Source of the DNA: Aphrophora alni
Taxonomy: Eukaryota > Arthropoda > Insecta > Hemiptera > Aphrophoridae
DNA length: 64,000 nucleotides
Reading direction: 5' to 3'
Assembly (NCBI GenBank): GCA_963513935.1
Contig: OY740767.1
Span: forward strand, 78,475,360 to 78,539,359
Part shown: positions 42,765 through 58,150 of the stretch, piece after piece
Position numbering within the stretch: position 1 is the stretch's first letter
Layout of the letters: the number at the start of each line of letters is the position of its first letter
Program-made: the position numbers and the translations under genes
The notes under the pieces: model-generated
Seen by the model: only the letters and a program-made list of their open reading frames with translations
What the model was told of the DNA's origin: nothing
Databases searched by the model: none

Positions 42765-43465
42765 TGTTATGTTTAAGTGGGAGAGGTTCGCGACTGACTT
42801 GCGATATTTTTCCGCCGATAGATTTATCAACTTATCAATGGGAAATTGGATTAATTGATCTTATGACGTATAATACAATACCTAATATAGAAACTGGTGT
42901 CAATGATATGTTCTACTATGGTGAAAAAGAGGAATATCATATACAACTACCTGAAGGATCTTATGAAATAGATAATATTATTTCATATTTAAAGGAGAGC
43001 ATTCAGGAAAAACATAAGAAAACACATGTTATACTAGATTTAAAAGGAAATAATAATACATTAAAAACGAAAATATTTTGCTCAAAATCTATTCGTTTTG
43101 ATAAACCTAACAGTATAGGCTCATTGTTAGGATTTAACCCAAACAAATTGGAACCTAATGTTTGGCATATATCGGAAAATACTGTAAGTATTAATAAAGT
43201 TGATACTATACGCATTACATGTAATATTGTACGTGGCTCATATAAGAACGGAGCTGAAGGTCATATTCTACATGAATTTTATCCAGCAGTTGAACCTGGA
43301 TATAAAATTGTAGAAAAACCATCTACGGTAATATACTTGCCTTTAAACATATCTGGTCTGCTTCATAATATTTCAGTACAACTTGAAGATCAAGAGGGGC
43401 AACTGATAAATTTTAGACAGGAATTTATTTCGCTTAGACTACACTTAAAACGCACTTCTAGTTAA
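42764..43465 (+). CDS. Penton-like minor capsid protein (single jelly-roll)
   Basis: 233 aa, ATG 42764 within TAATG. The sequence is beta-rich, with segments typical of Polinton minor capsid proteins: WEIGLIDLMTYNTIPNIE near the N terminus, IQLPEGSYEIDNII, a GFNPN loop, and a late block FRQEFISLRLHLKR. The size and location between protease and major capsid fit the vertex (penton) protein. Identification rests on position and overall pattern; I see no catalytic motifs. Confidence 0.8.
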   Translation: MLCLSGRGSRLTCDIFPPIDLSTYQWEIGLIDLMTYNTIPNIETGVNDMFYYGEKEEYHIQLPEGSYEIDNIISYLKESIQEKHKKTHVILDLKGNNNTLKTKIFCSKSIRFDKPNSIGSLLGFNPNKLEPNVWHISENTVSINKVDTIRITCNIVRGSYKNGAEGHILHEFYPAVEPGYKIVEKPSTVIYLPLNISGLLHNISVQLEDQEGQLINFRQEFISLRLHLKRTSS

Positions 43466-43477
43466 AAAAAATAAATC

Positions 43478-43624
43478 ATGGTTTTAGTTTTTAATGATAA
43501 AGTAAAATCTAGTTTACCAACAATCAGTTCTAATCAGACATTTGAGAAGTTAACAAGGAGAAACAAAGAATTATTAGAGTCTTTAGGTTATATTGTTATT
43601 AAGAAATATGTTGCAAGTGGATGA
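43478..43624 (+). CDS. 48-aa conserved-position small protein before the major capsid
   Basis: MVLVFNDKVKSSLPTISSNQ... ends in LESLGYIVIKKYVASG. It starts 13 bp after the penton gene stop and overlaps the major capsid start (43608) by 17 bp in another frame. It is basic and has a KLTRRNKELLESLGY segment. A small basic protein at this position is, as I recall, common in invertebrate Polintons. It could be a core or cementing peptide; function not known. Confidence 0.6.
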   Translation: MVLVFNDKVKSSLPTISSNQTFEKLTRRNKELLESLGYIVIKKYVASG

Positions 43625-44807
43625 AAAAATTCATTTTGATGAAACAATTGTTGATTTAGAATATCATACACATCACCCATATGCACAAACAACGTATGGA
43701 GTAAATGATGAAATTCGTATACCTGTTCATCAACAAAACGTATATACTCTACCTAGTAAAAGTTATATTTATATAGAAGGTAAATTTAAAGCACAAAAAA
43801 CTGATAGTACTGACAGTACTAGTGATCTTAAACTTATTAGCAATGCTATTTCTTTTCTTTTTGATGAAATACGTTATGAAATTTGTGGTACAGAAGTGGA
43901 TCGTATAAAAAATGTTGGCATAACGACTACAATAAAAAATTTACTTACAGCTCGCTACGATGAAAAAAATTTATTATTAAATGCAGGGTGGAAATTGGAC
44001 ACAACGTTATTGGATACATCAGCTTCAAATTTTTCATTTTGTATTCCTCTAAAAATGTTACTCGGATTTGCAGAAGATTATAAACATATAATTTTGAATG
44101 TGAAACAAGAACTAATACTGTTAAGGAGTTCATCAAATTTAAATGCGATTGTATCGACAAATAATGATGATAAAATCACTTTAGATATAAATAAAATTTA
44201 TTGGAGAATTCCTTACGTTCGAGTAGCAGATGATTTTAATTTATCACTTTTAAGATTGACAGATAAAGATCAGCCTATTTCAATGGGGTTTAGACGATGG
44301 CAGTTACAAGAATACCCTGCATTACCTTCAACTAGAGATTTAACTTGGACAGTGAAAACAGCTACAAATACAGAAAAACCAAGATATATAATTGTGGGTT
44401 TTCAAACAGATAAAAAAAATTTGAGTAATAAAAATGCTGGTCATTTTGATTTTTGCAAAATTCAAAACATTAAACTCTATCTTAATTCACAATATTATCC
44501 ATACGACAATTTTAATGGAAGCAAAGCTATTATTTACGATATGTTTGCAAAATTTCAATCATCATATTGTCACGACGGAGAAAACAAACCATCAGTTGAT
44601 ATCTTAACATTTTTTGAAAAAGTTCCACTCTTCGTTATAGACTGTTCAAGACAAAATGAATCACTGAAAACAAGAACAATGGACATTCGCTTGGAAATCG
44701 AAGCACAGGATAATATTCCTGAAAAGACTGCTGCATTCTGTCTCATACTTCAAGATGGACTTGTAGAATACACTCCTTTATCTGGCGTTGTACGCAAAAT
44801 ATTGTAA
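43608..44807 (+). CDS. Major capsid protein (double jelly-roll)
   Basis: 399 aa from ATG 43608 (MLQVDEKIHFDE...; the frame opens at a TTG 15 nt upstream). The protein is beta-rich over its whole length with few charged clusters, includes the blocks YIYIEGKF, IPYVRVADD and FRRWQLQEYPALP, and ends QDGLVEYTPLSG. These fit the Polinton double-jelly-roll capsid protein, which builds the hexamers of an icosahedral shell. The length is on the short side of that family. It is the last gene of the rightward block and is followed at once by a polyadenylation region. Confidence 0.85.
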   Translation: MLQVDEKIHFDETIVDLEYHTHHPYAQTTYGVNDEIRIPVHQQNVYTLPSKSYIYIEGKFKAQKTDSTDSTSDLKLISNAISFLFDEIRYEICGTEVDRIKNVGITTTIKNLLTARYDEKNLLLNAGWKLDTTLLDTSASNFSFCIPLKMLLGFAEDYKHIILNVKQELILLRSSSNLNAIVSTNNDDKITLDINKIYWRIPYVRVADDFNLSLLRLTDKDQPISMGFRRWQLQEYPALPSTRDLTWTVKTATNTEKPRYIIVGFQTDKKNLSNKNAGHFDFCKIQNIKLYLNSQYYPYDNFNGSKAIIYDMFAKFQSSYCHDGENKPSVDILTFFEKVPLFVIDCSRQNESLKTRTMDIRLEIEAQDNIPEKTAAFCLILQDGLVEYTPLSGVVRKIL

Positions 44808-44857
44808 CAAGGATTTTTAAAATAAAAACACATATTTTCAATTTTTTTTTTTTTATT
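44808..44857. terminator. Shared polyadenylation region between convergent blocks
   Basis: AATAAA at 44821-44826 serves the rightward capsid block. On the opposite strand AATAAA (44852-44857) overlaps the stop codon of the leftward 152-aa gene. A T13 run lies between. Only 45 bp separate the two stop codons. Confidence 0.65.
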
Positions 44858-45311
44858 TATACAATTCATATCTTTCTCTTCTATCCCAATACTCTATAGC
44901 TGCTGGACATTTATTATGTTGACCATAAGGACAAAAGTTATAGTCGTTCTCATTTGGATTACATTCGCCTTCGTTTGTAACTATAAATCTGGCTGCTGCT
45001 AGACAATAGTTGGACATACGAAGTCGATTTAATTCATTTATCTGTTCAAACATAACATCTCGAATATTAGACAAACGAATTACATTTTCTCTATCATACA
45101 CATAGTATGAATCAATAAAACCGTAATATCCAATACAATCCCCTACTCGAATTTCATCCGTATGATGTAAAATTTTTCCAGGAAAACAATATAAATGAGC
45201 GTCTAAAAGATCACTTTTAGGATGCATCGCTGTAAATTCTTTAACTTTCTTAAATATTATTTCATCACTCATTGATTTTGTAACATCTTGATTGTTTCCG
45301 TTGTTCAGCAT
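44853..45311 (-). CDS. Unknown 152-aa protein
   Basis: ATG at 45311 reading leftward. It has an acidic N terminus, a central segment with IRVGDCIGYYGFIDSYYVYDRE that may be a small beta barrel, and a C-terminal third with NDYNFCPYGQHNKCPAAIEYWDRRE. I do not recognise the family. It is the terminal gene of the leftward block, about 445 bp after polB in transcription order, and converges on the capsid gene. Five cysteines; no signal or membrane segment. Confidence 0.6.
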   Translation of the reverse strand: MLNNGNNQDVTKSMSDEIIFKKVKEFTAMHPKSDLLDAHLYCFPGKILHHTDEIRVGDCIGYYGFIDSYYVYDRENVIRLSNIRDVMFEQINELNRLRMSNYCLAAARFIVTNEGECNPNENDYNFCPYGQHNKCPAAIEYWDRRERYELYK

Positions 45312-45412
45312 TGTCTAAAAAAAGAAATATAAAACAGATTGTTTTTAGGATGGATTTTCAAACAGGAGGGAAAAAAATAGAAACAATTTCAAAGTAACAT
45401 TTTTTTTTATTC

Positions 45413-45790
45413 TACAAAGTTAAATAATGTTCATATGCTAGTGTTTTTTTTTTTTTAAGAAAAGCAATTTTACAATGTCAAATAAAGTTCATATGCTAGT
45501 AAAAATAGAAACAATTAACATTAGAAAAGGAATTTTACAATGTCAAATAAAGTTCATATGTGCCATTTCTGTTAATGAACCTTCATCTCAACAAATACAG
45601 TAAGTATTCAATTGTTATATAAGAAAAGCAATTTTACAATGACAAATAAAGTTTATATGCTAGTAAAAATAGAAACAATTAACATTTTTATTTTTAAGAA
45701 AAGGAATTTTACAATGACAAATAAAGTTCTTATGCTAATAGAAACAATTAACATTTTTACAAAGTTGAATAATGACCATATGCTAGTGTA
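45413..45790. repeat. Degenerate tandem copies of the polB 3' end
   Basis: The motif ACAA(A/T)GT(T/C)(A/G)AATAA(T/A)G..CATATGCTAGT recurs at about 45413, 45471, 45537 (cut short), 45634, 45710 and finally 45757-45790, where it is the genuine end of polB (coding ...LAYGHYSTL, stop). Between units lie shared spacers AATAGAAACAATTAACATT and AAGAAAAG(C/G)AATTTT. The small plus-strand frame 45612-45794 merely reads through these repeats. Confidence 0.75.
45562..45615 (+). repeat. 54-bp inverted repeat, left copy (downstream of polB)
   Basis: GCCATTTCTGTTAATGAACC... is an exact reverse complement of 50541-50594. It interrupts the third unit of the polB-3' repeat array, so it was inserted or exchanged there after the array formed. 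Confidence 0.95.
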
Positions 45791-48700
45791 CTAATTCCAT
45801 CATCACGGATAATTCTCTTATCATCGTGTGAACTTAAAGCTAACTTATTTATTGTTAAAGTTTTCAAACAATGATTTTGAGATCTAAATAATTTACAATC
45901 TTTCCTGATATTTGTATGATTTTCTAAACAATTTTTGTAATCTTGAAATGAAATATTAGTCTTGACAACAGATTTAGTTATACCTTTCACCTTTTTTGTT
46001 ACATTAACGTTTCCAGTATTATCCATACAAGTAAAACAGTATAATTTTGGACGTAAGCCAATAAATTCAACTATGGAATTACCATTACATTCGTCTTTGA
46101 ATTTTCCTAAAACTTTTTTATTATAATCAAAATAACATGGATGGTTATTAGGATAATCGGATGTATCAAAAAAATCTTTTAGATCCTGATCTAATATATC
46201 CTTATAAACATCTTCTGTTCTAATTTCTAAAAAGAAACCATCAGTATCCATATACAACAGTTTCATTTTTTGGACATCATATTTTTTTCTCAAAACATTG
46301 TAAAAAAACTCATACATATAACTTTTACTTAACTCTAACACGCTAAAACCAATATAAATAGGTTTATTGAACGTAATAATTTCCATAGAGCTTCTAACAG
46401 CACAGAGTGATTCATCATAAATTATCGATTCTAGATATGATGGTTTACATATAAGTTTATTCAATTTTTTTTCATTATTCACTAATGCTATGTTCTGACG
46501 TTTTCGAATATTTTCGATAGTTTTCCCAAACATAGCGTTAACCAATAATTTATAAAACTCTTTTTCAAATATATTTTTTGCTTGTTTTCGTTTTTCAGTA
46601 TTGAACTGGATGTACGGTTTTAACCAAAGTTCCTGATTGAATTTAAGAATTCTATGTATTTTAGTTATAACTAATCCGTTTTGAACAGCCTGTTTTAAGT
46701 TAACATAGTGAACAATATAATTTTTTTTTTCTTCTAAAGTAGTAAGTAATTTTTTTTGTTTTTTATTTGGTACACATTTATTTTCGCAAAGAAATGGAAG
46801 TTCATTATGTAAATCATGTAATTCTTTAGGATATGAAATATCTACCTCTAATATATAGCCAATAGGAGAATCATCAGGAATTAAGGTTACATCCAAACTA
46901 TCTCTATCACTACTTTTTAACCATTCAAAACCATCTTTTGGTATTGGTTTCGACATTGCAAAACCATAAAGGTTATTACAGTCTATGTACATTATATATG
47001 TATTAGGCAACTTATCATTATATTTATCAAGGTAAGGATTATTCGCTTTAGCAAACCTTTTTATGCATGAGGTTATACCTCCTCTTATTCCTTTCTCTAC
47101 AAATAAATACATATCGTAATCAGTAAATAACTCAAGTTCAACTTTAGTAAATTTTAACATTGCATCAAATGTAAATCCCGGTAACGTGAAATAATGTGCA
47201 CAATCTAGCTCATAAAAGTTAATACATAATGTACGAAAATTTTCAAAAATATCACAAAGTAGGAGTACATCTATTTTTAAATAGAGATCGCTATATTCAC
47301 CTAATGTTCGACACCGAAAGTGATCAAAAAAATTTTTTGCAAACTCAAAATCTTCATCTGTTATATGACAATTCTGTAAACTATTAAAAAATGCAATCTT
47401 TTCTGGTAATTGTAATTCATTCAATTTGCTCCAAGAATCTACATATTCATAAGGAAATACACCTTTTCTTGTAACAAATGGAAGGTCATCAATACCAAAA
47501 AATTCTTTAATATGCTGAAATTGATCTTGAGTTAAATAACTGGTCAGTGAATTTAAACTAGTATTTAAAAATCTAAATGTATCTAGAAACCTTAAACGCA
47601 ATCCACTTTTTGTATATTTTTCAAATGATATATATTTTTCTTTATTATTCGGTATAATATTAATATGATGATAATCACAACCTAGTTGTTTTATAATAAA
47701 ATGTGAATCATAATTGGTAGAATTATGAATAAAAACAGGTATATAATTTTGATTTCTTCTCTTTAAATTACATTCATTACATAAAACAGACCGAAAATGT
47801 CCAGTTAAGTGACAATGATCACGAACCGCTTCATTAAAAGGTGAAAATTTACAATTGCACATTTCACAGTATTTTGTATTTTTAAATTTAGTTTTTTCTT
47901 CTTTAGTAAGAGGAAGCAATGGTATTTTATTTTTTATTTTTTCACCAATTTTATTTGTAATCTCAATCAAATATTCCATAAATTTTTTAGGTGCATTTTT
48001 ACCTCTATATAAAAAGGGTTCTTTAGGTATAATATCAATTATTTCTTGAGATAATGATTCTTTATCTATTACAATGTGTACACAAAAACTCATAGGTTCG
48101 TGAACATTGTTTACAAATGTTAATTTAGTCACTCTTTCATTTACAGGTTTTAACATGCATTCAAAGTCAGCGTACATTACAATGGGTACGCGAAAACTAT
48201 ATTGATAATTTTTAAATTTAACTATAGGCGGAGTGTCATCACTTTGAATAATTGGCATCATAGCTCTTACAGGTTTATTAGGTAAACACTTTTTAATATG
48301 ATGTTTTAATTTACTTTCACACCTCCTACCTTGATAATACTTAAAACAACGTTTACAAATTACTTTCTTATGATCATTTAAACTTAATTGTGAACCTATT
48401 AATCTTGAAATATTTTTAATAAGACAATAATGGCTTACACCACTTTCATTTGTGAGGAGCAATAAATCGAAATGTTCTTTTCTCTCTTTACAGCATACTC
48501 GGAGAGGATAAACTGTATTTTTTTCATTAAGTCCGTACACATTAATAGACACTGTTTTATTATTTTTCTCAAATACCTTTATTTGTTTTAACGGTGTAGG
48601 AAAATCAATTCCAGTAAAATTAAATTTATTAAGCAATTTATCATATGTTTTACTCAATCTTTGAGGATTTGTTTTTACATATTTACTTAAAAGTGACCAT

Positions 48701-49302
48701 TTGAAACAAAAGTTATCATTATGATTTTTTACATTAATAATAGCCGATTTTTTTAAAATCACTTCTGGTAGAGGAAGAAACGAACTACCTCTCAAAGGTG
48801 TATACTTGCTAAAACGTAATAGAATACTATCAATCGTGTATAATGTCCAACCGCTACCTTTACCTTCGGACTCTGATTCTTCATTGCAAATTTTTCTAAA
48901 TAAATTAAGTAATATTGCATCTAAATTTGAAGACTGTAGAATAGTTACATTTTTTGACTTAAAATTTCTATCCTGAAATTCATTATTTTGTGTTAATTTT
49001 ACATATGTACATTCAACCAGCATATTCAACTTCACTGCACTATATGCACTCAAACAATTTACAATTACATTTTTAATTTTTTCCTTATTAAACATTAACA
49101 AAAAACATACGTCTTTTATAAAGTTATGATTATTTTTCAAGTAAAAAGTTTTAAGTATGCCTTTGAAAGCATTCTCCAATTCAATAAAATCATCAGTCTC
49201 AAAAAATAATTCTAATCTTGGATATTTTTTACGTAAATGTTCACCAGAAACACTAGCGGATGACGAATCATCTAATTTTCTTTTTTTTCTATTGACCTCC
49301 AT
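45757..49302 (-). CDS. polB: Protein-primed family B DNA polymerase (Polinton PolB)
   Basis: 1181 aa, ATG at 49302. In order: basic N terminus (RKKRKLDD); an uncharacterised ~300-residue region; a C2HC-like finger CKRCFKYYQGRRC...HHIKKC (about 316-339); exonuclease motif I in YADFECM (about 379); a Cys/His insertion CEMCNC...DHCHLTGH...LCNEC (about 477-515) like endonuclease VII-type HNH zinc sites; exo II in NSTNYDSHFI (about 527); polymerase motif A MYIDCNNLYGF (about 771), motif B KLLVNAMFGK (about 917) and motif C YMDTDGFF (about 1019); C terminus LAYGHYSTL. It replicates the element DNA from a terminal protein primer, with proofreading. The frame is intact and of normal length. Confidence 0.96.
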   Translation of the reverse strand: MEVNRKKRKLDDSSSASVSGEHLRKKYPRLELFFETDDFIELENAFKGILKTFYLKNNHNFIKDVCFLLMFNKEKIKNVIVNCLSAYSAVKLNMLVECTYVKLTQNNEFQDRNFKSKNVTILQSSNLDAILLNLFRKICNEESESEGKGSGWTLYTIDSILLRFSKYTPLRGSSFLPLPEVILKKSAIINVKNHNDNFCFKWSLLSKYVKTNPQRLSKTYDKLLNKFNFTGIDFPTPLKQIKVFEKNNKTVSINVYGLNEKNTVYPLRVCCKERKEHFDLLLLTNESGVSHYCLIKNISRLIGSQLSLNDHKKVICKRCFKYYQGRRCESKLKHHIKKCLPNKPVRAMMPIIQSDDTPPIVKFKNYQYSFRVPIVMYADFECMLKPVNERVTKLTFVNNVHEPMSFCVHIVIDKESLSQEIIDIIPKEPFLYRGKNAPKKFMEYLIEITNKIGEKIKNKIPLLPLTKEEKTKFKNTKYCEMCNCKFSPFNEAVRDHCHLTGHFRSVLCNECNLKRRNQNYIPVFIHNSTNYDSHFIIKQLGCDYHHINIIPNNKEKYISFEKYTKSGLRLRFLDTFRFLNTSLNSLTSYLTQDQFQHIKEFFGIDDLPFVTRKGVFPYEYVDSWSKLNELQLPEKIAFFNSLQNCHITDEDFEFAKNFFDHFRCRTLGEYSDLYLKIDVLLLCDIFENFRTLCINFYELDCAHYFTLPGFTFDAMLKFTKVELELFTDYDMYLFVEKGIRGGITSCIKRFAKANNPYLDKYNDKLPNTYIMYIDCNNLYGFAMSKPIPKDGFEWLKSSDRDSLDVTLIPDDSPIGYILEVDISYPKELHDLHNELPFLCENKCVPNKKQKKLLTTLEEKKNYIVHYVNLKQAVQNGLVITKIHRILKFNQELWLKPYIQFNTEKRKQAKNIFEKEFYKLLVNAMFGKTIENIRKRQNIALVNNEKKLNKLICKPSYLESIIYDESLCAVRSSMEIITFNKPIYIGFSVLELSKSYMYEFFYNVLRKKYDVQKMKLLYMDTDGFFLEIRTEDVYKDILDQDLKDFFDTSDYPNNHPCYFDYNKKVLGKFKDECNGNSIVEFIGLRPKLYCFTCMDNTGNVNVTKKVKGITKSVVKTNISFQDYKNCLENHTNIRKDCKLFRSQNHCLKTLTINKLALSSHDDKRIIRDDGISTLAYGHYSTL

Positions 49303-49413
49303 TTGACAACTGAAAATAAGTTTTAACTAATTTACAAACGATATATTGTAATCTAAAACTAATCCATAATACAACTATAAAACGATATATATTGTAATCT
49401 ATAATACAGCAAT

Positions 49414-50307
49414 TTATGATCTCCAAAAATTATTTTTAGCTTCTACAATTTTGTCGATTTGTGTATCAACATTCTTAACTTGTGCTATCTTAGATCCTAC
49501 TTTGAACAATACATTGTAAACATCATTTAGAATTTGTTCATCTTCTTTTTTATTTTCATCAACCACAAAATAAGCCTTTTTTTCAATTTTTGTCCAATAT
49601 TGTTTTTCGCTTATATTTTTTAAATCGATCATATCAGTGACTTCAATTTTTATTAAATGACTACCTGTTTCTCCCGGAGTTTTCATCATCTTCCGTTTTT
49701 TTTGAGAATTTTGAACAAAAGATTGTTTAATAAATACTTTTTTACTGTTTTTATGTTTTTTTGAATTAGATTGGTTACATTTAAATAATTTATCAAAATT
49801 TATTCCATTATCCGAACTCTTATCAGAATCATAATTGTCTGAATCGCTAGATTCATCGGAAGATGATGAAACATTTTTACGTTTTTTAGTTTTTCTTTTT
49901 TTGTCACTTGTCGTTTTATCGCTAGTTGTCGTTTTATCGCTTTTTATAAATTGAATAAAACGATAACCAGCATCAATTGAAAAAGTTTTCATGTTTAAAT
50001 TAAATTTTTCAAAATATGGAAAAAACAAAGAAAGTAATTCTTCACAAGTAAATTGTTTTTCATATTTTAATTGTGAACACTCATCATTTAATTCCTCTTT
50101 CAACCATTTAAACAGCTGTCTTAAAATATTAAAAATATCTAAAAGTTCTTTGTCCTTTTCAACTTCAGGCAGAGATTTTACTACAAATTCGAAAGATATA
50201 ATATTGTCTATTCCTAAAACTATTAATGTTTCTATAAGCCAATTAATGGAAAAACGATTTTTGCTGTGTGACATTTTTTTATCCTGGATCTGGCTTGAAC
50301 TCTCCAT
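49414..50307 (-). CDS. Unknown 297-aa protein with Ser/Asp/Lys-rich linker
   Basis: Start taken at ATG 50307 (MESSSQIQDKK); the frame opens 75 nt earlier at a TTG, and a later ATG exists at 50274. The N-terminal ~115 residues are helical and hydrophobic-charged (INWLIETLIVLGID, ILRQLFKWLKEEL). Residues about 125-190 are low-complexity (KKRKTKKRKN, then SSSSDESSDSD), resembling nuclear-localisation and casein-kinase-type acidic patches. The C terminus (about 215-297) is a compact mixed domain. I do not recognise it. It is the first gene of the leftward block, 111 bp before polB, so a replication-associated or early role is possible (position only). Confidence 0.65.
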   Translation of the reverse strand: MESSSQIQDKKMSHSKNRFSINWLIETLIVLGIDNIISFEFVVKSLPEVEKDKELLDIFNILRQLFKWLKEELNDECSQLKYEKQFTCEELLSLFFPYFEKFNLNMKTFSIDAGYRFIQFIKSDKTTTSDKTTSDKKRKTKKRKNVSSSSDESSDSDNYDSDKSSDNGINFDKLFKCNQSNSKKHKNSKKVFIKQSFVQNSQKKRKMMKTPGETGSHLIKIEVTDMIDLKNISEKQYWTKIEKKAYFVVDENKKEDEQILNDVYNVLFKVGSKIAQVKNVDTQIDKIVEAKNNFWRS

Positions 50308-50765
50308 AACTAAAAAGAAAAGAAAAAAAATATTAAAATCCAATCGATCGATCTGTTTGAGTATACGACTTAATTTCTTCAATTTCGGGGTAAGCTATCA
50401 CCTCACATATTAACTACGCTAAATTTTTTAAAATTGTAATTTTTCATTAGTCTGAAAAGAATTTATTTGAATAATAGTTATATAAAATGTCTGTTACATA
50501 GAAAAAATGATCGTTTCGAATTTATTATTTATAAAATATGACAATTGAATACTTACTGTATTTGTTGAGATGAAGGTTCATTAACAGAAATGGCCGTGTG
50601 TGCGATAAGATCAGAATATATAAACTACGATACTTCATAAAAAATCTACTGACATCAATCGAATAATTGACCCATAACCTTTTATTAATGAACCGTAAAT
50701 TCTAAGAATCTACTTGCGTCAATCGCAGAACTGAACCTTGTGCAAGCATTACATAAACACGTGTT
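50308..50765 (-). promoter_or_regulatory. Upstream region of the leftward block
   Basis: 458 bp of AT-rich non-coding DNA between the first leftward gene and the right TIR. It holds the 54-bp inverted-repeat copy, a TATA-like AATATATAAA near 50618, and two imperfect direct repeats of the type CTACT.....TCAATCG.A.AA.TGA (about 50646 and 50711). The promoter is presumed, not mapped. Confidence 0.4.
50541..50594 (-). repeat. 54-bp inverted repeat, right copy (upstream of the leftward block)
   Basis: Perfect reverse complement of 45562-45615. It lies about 235 bp upstream of the ATG of the 297-aa gene, in the likely promoter or 5' UTR region of the leftward block. The two copies bracket that gene and polB. 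Confidence 0.95.
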
Positions 50766-51399
50766 TGATCATTGTGCAAGCATTACATAAACACGTGATT
50801 AGATCGTGGTACACACACATCGCATATAGTATAAAATTATTGGGGGTACAGTACTATTGGAACACTCTATAAAATACATCGCATATAGTATAAAATTATT
50901 GGGGTACAGTATTTTTTCGCGGATTACTATTAGAACACTCCGTATCAAATAAAATACATCTCATATAGTATAAAATTATTGGGCTACAGTACTATTAGAA
51001 CACTCTGTATCAAATACATCGCATATAGTATAAAATTATCGGGTACAGTATTTCGCGGAACACCCTGTTTTAGACGGGGTACAGTACTATTGGAACACTC
51101 TATAAAATACATCGCATATAGTATAAAATTTTCGGGTACAGTATGTTTTTGCGGAACACTATTAGAACACACCCTATCGCAAAGGTCAAAGGTCAAAGGT
51201 CAAAGGTTAGGGGTCAAAGGTCATAGGTCAAAGGTCAGGGTCAAAGGTCAAAGGTCAGGGTCAAAGGTCATAGGTCAAAGGTCAAAGGTTAAAGGTCAAA
51301 GGTCAAAGGTCAGGGTCAAAGGTCATAGGTCAAAGGTTAAAGGTCAAGCACAAGGGTCAAAGGTCAAAATTGTGCTGGAACCGACAATTTTATACTACT
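50766..51399 (-). repeat. Polinton right terminal inverted repeat
   Basis: Reverse-complement partner of 34172-34811. Just inside it a ~26-bp segment (TTGTGCAAGCATTACATAAA...) is present twice in direct orientation (50738-50763 and 50772-50797), while the left end has it once. The long frame 50979-51452 only reads the repeats and is not a gene. Confidence 0.95.
51181..51370 (+). repeat. AGGTCA heptad array (DR1-like half sites), right TIR
   Basis: I count about 19 exact AGGTCA plus several GGGTCA and AGGTTA variants, nearly all on a 7-bp period. Mirror image of the left array. Confidence 0.9.
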
Positions 51400-51405
51400 G
51401 GTTTA
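51400..51405 (+). repeat. Target site duplication, right (GGTTTA)
   Basis: Exact copy of 34166-34171; fixes the element boundary at 51399. Confidence 0.95.
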
Positions 51406-58137
<6,732 letters not shown>

Positions 58138-58150
58138 AAATCCCCCCTTT
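58138..58150 (-). other. Polypurine tract before the minus-strand 3' LTR
   Basis: AAAGGGGGGATTT on the minus strand, directly followed by the TG of the LTR. Confidence 0.75.

Larger units (their letters stand above)
34172..51399 (+). mobile_element. Complete Polinton/Maverick (17,228 bp)
   Basis: It is bounded by a 6-bp direct repeat GGTTTA, the target duplication length known for Polintons. The termini begin AGTAGTATAAAATTG and form ~640-bp terminal inverted repeats. It encodes the hallmark set: retroviral-type integrase, FtsK/HerA-type packaging ATPase, adenain-type cysteine protease, major and minor capsid proteins, and protein-primed family B DNA polymerase. Genes 34907-44807 run rightward; 44853-50307 run leftward and meet them tail to tail. 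With capsid genes present it could in principle form virions (adintovirus-like). Extra cargo includes a matrix metalloproteinase. Confidence 0.97.

Noticed and set aside
34172..51399. Integrated adenovirus-like or giant-virus genome fragment
   Set aside because: The 6-bp target duplication, TIRs and retroviral-type integrase show it is a complete Polinton/Maverick rather than a viral fragment.
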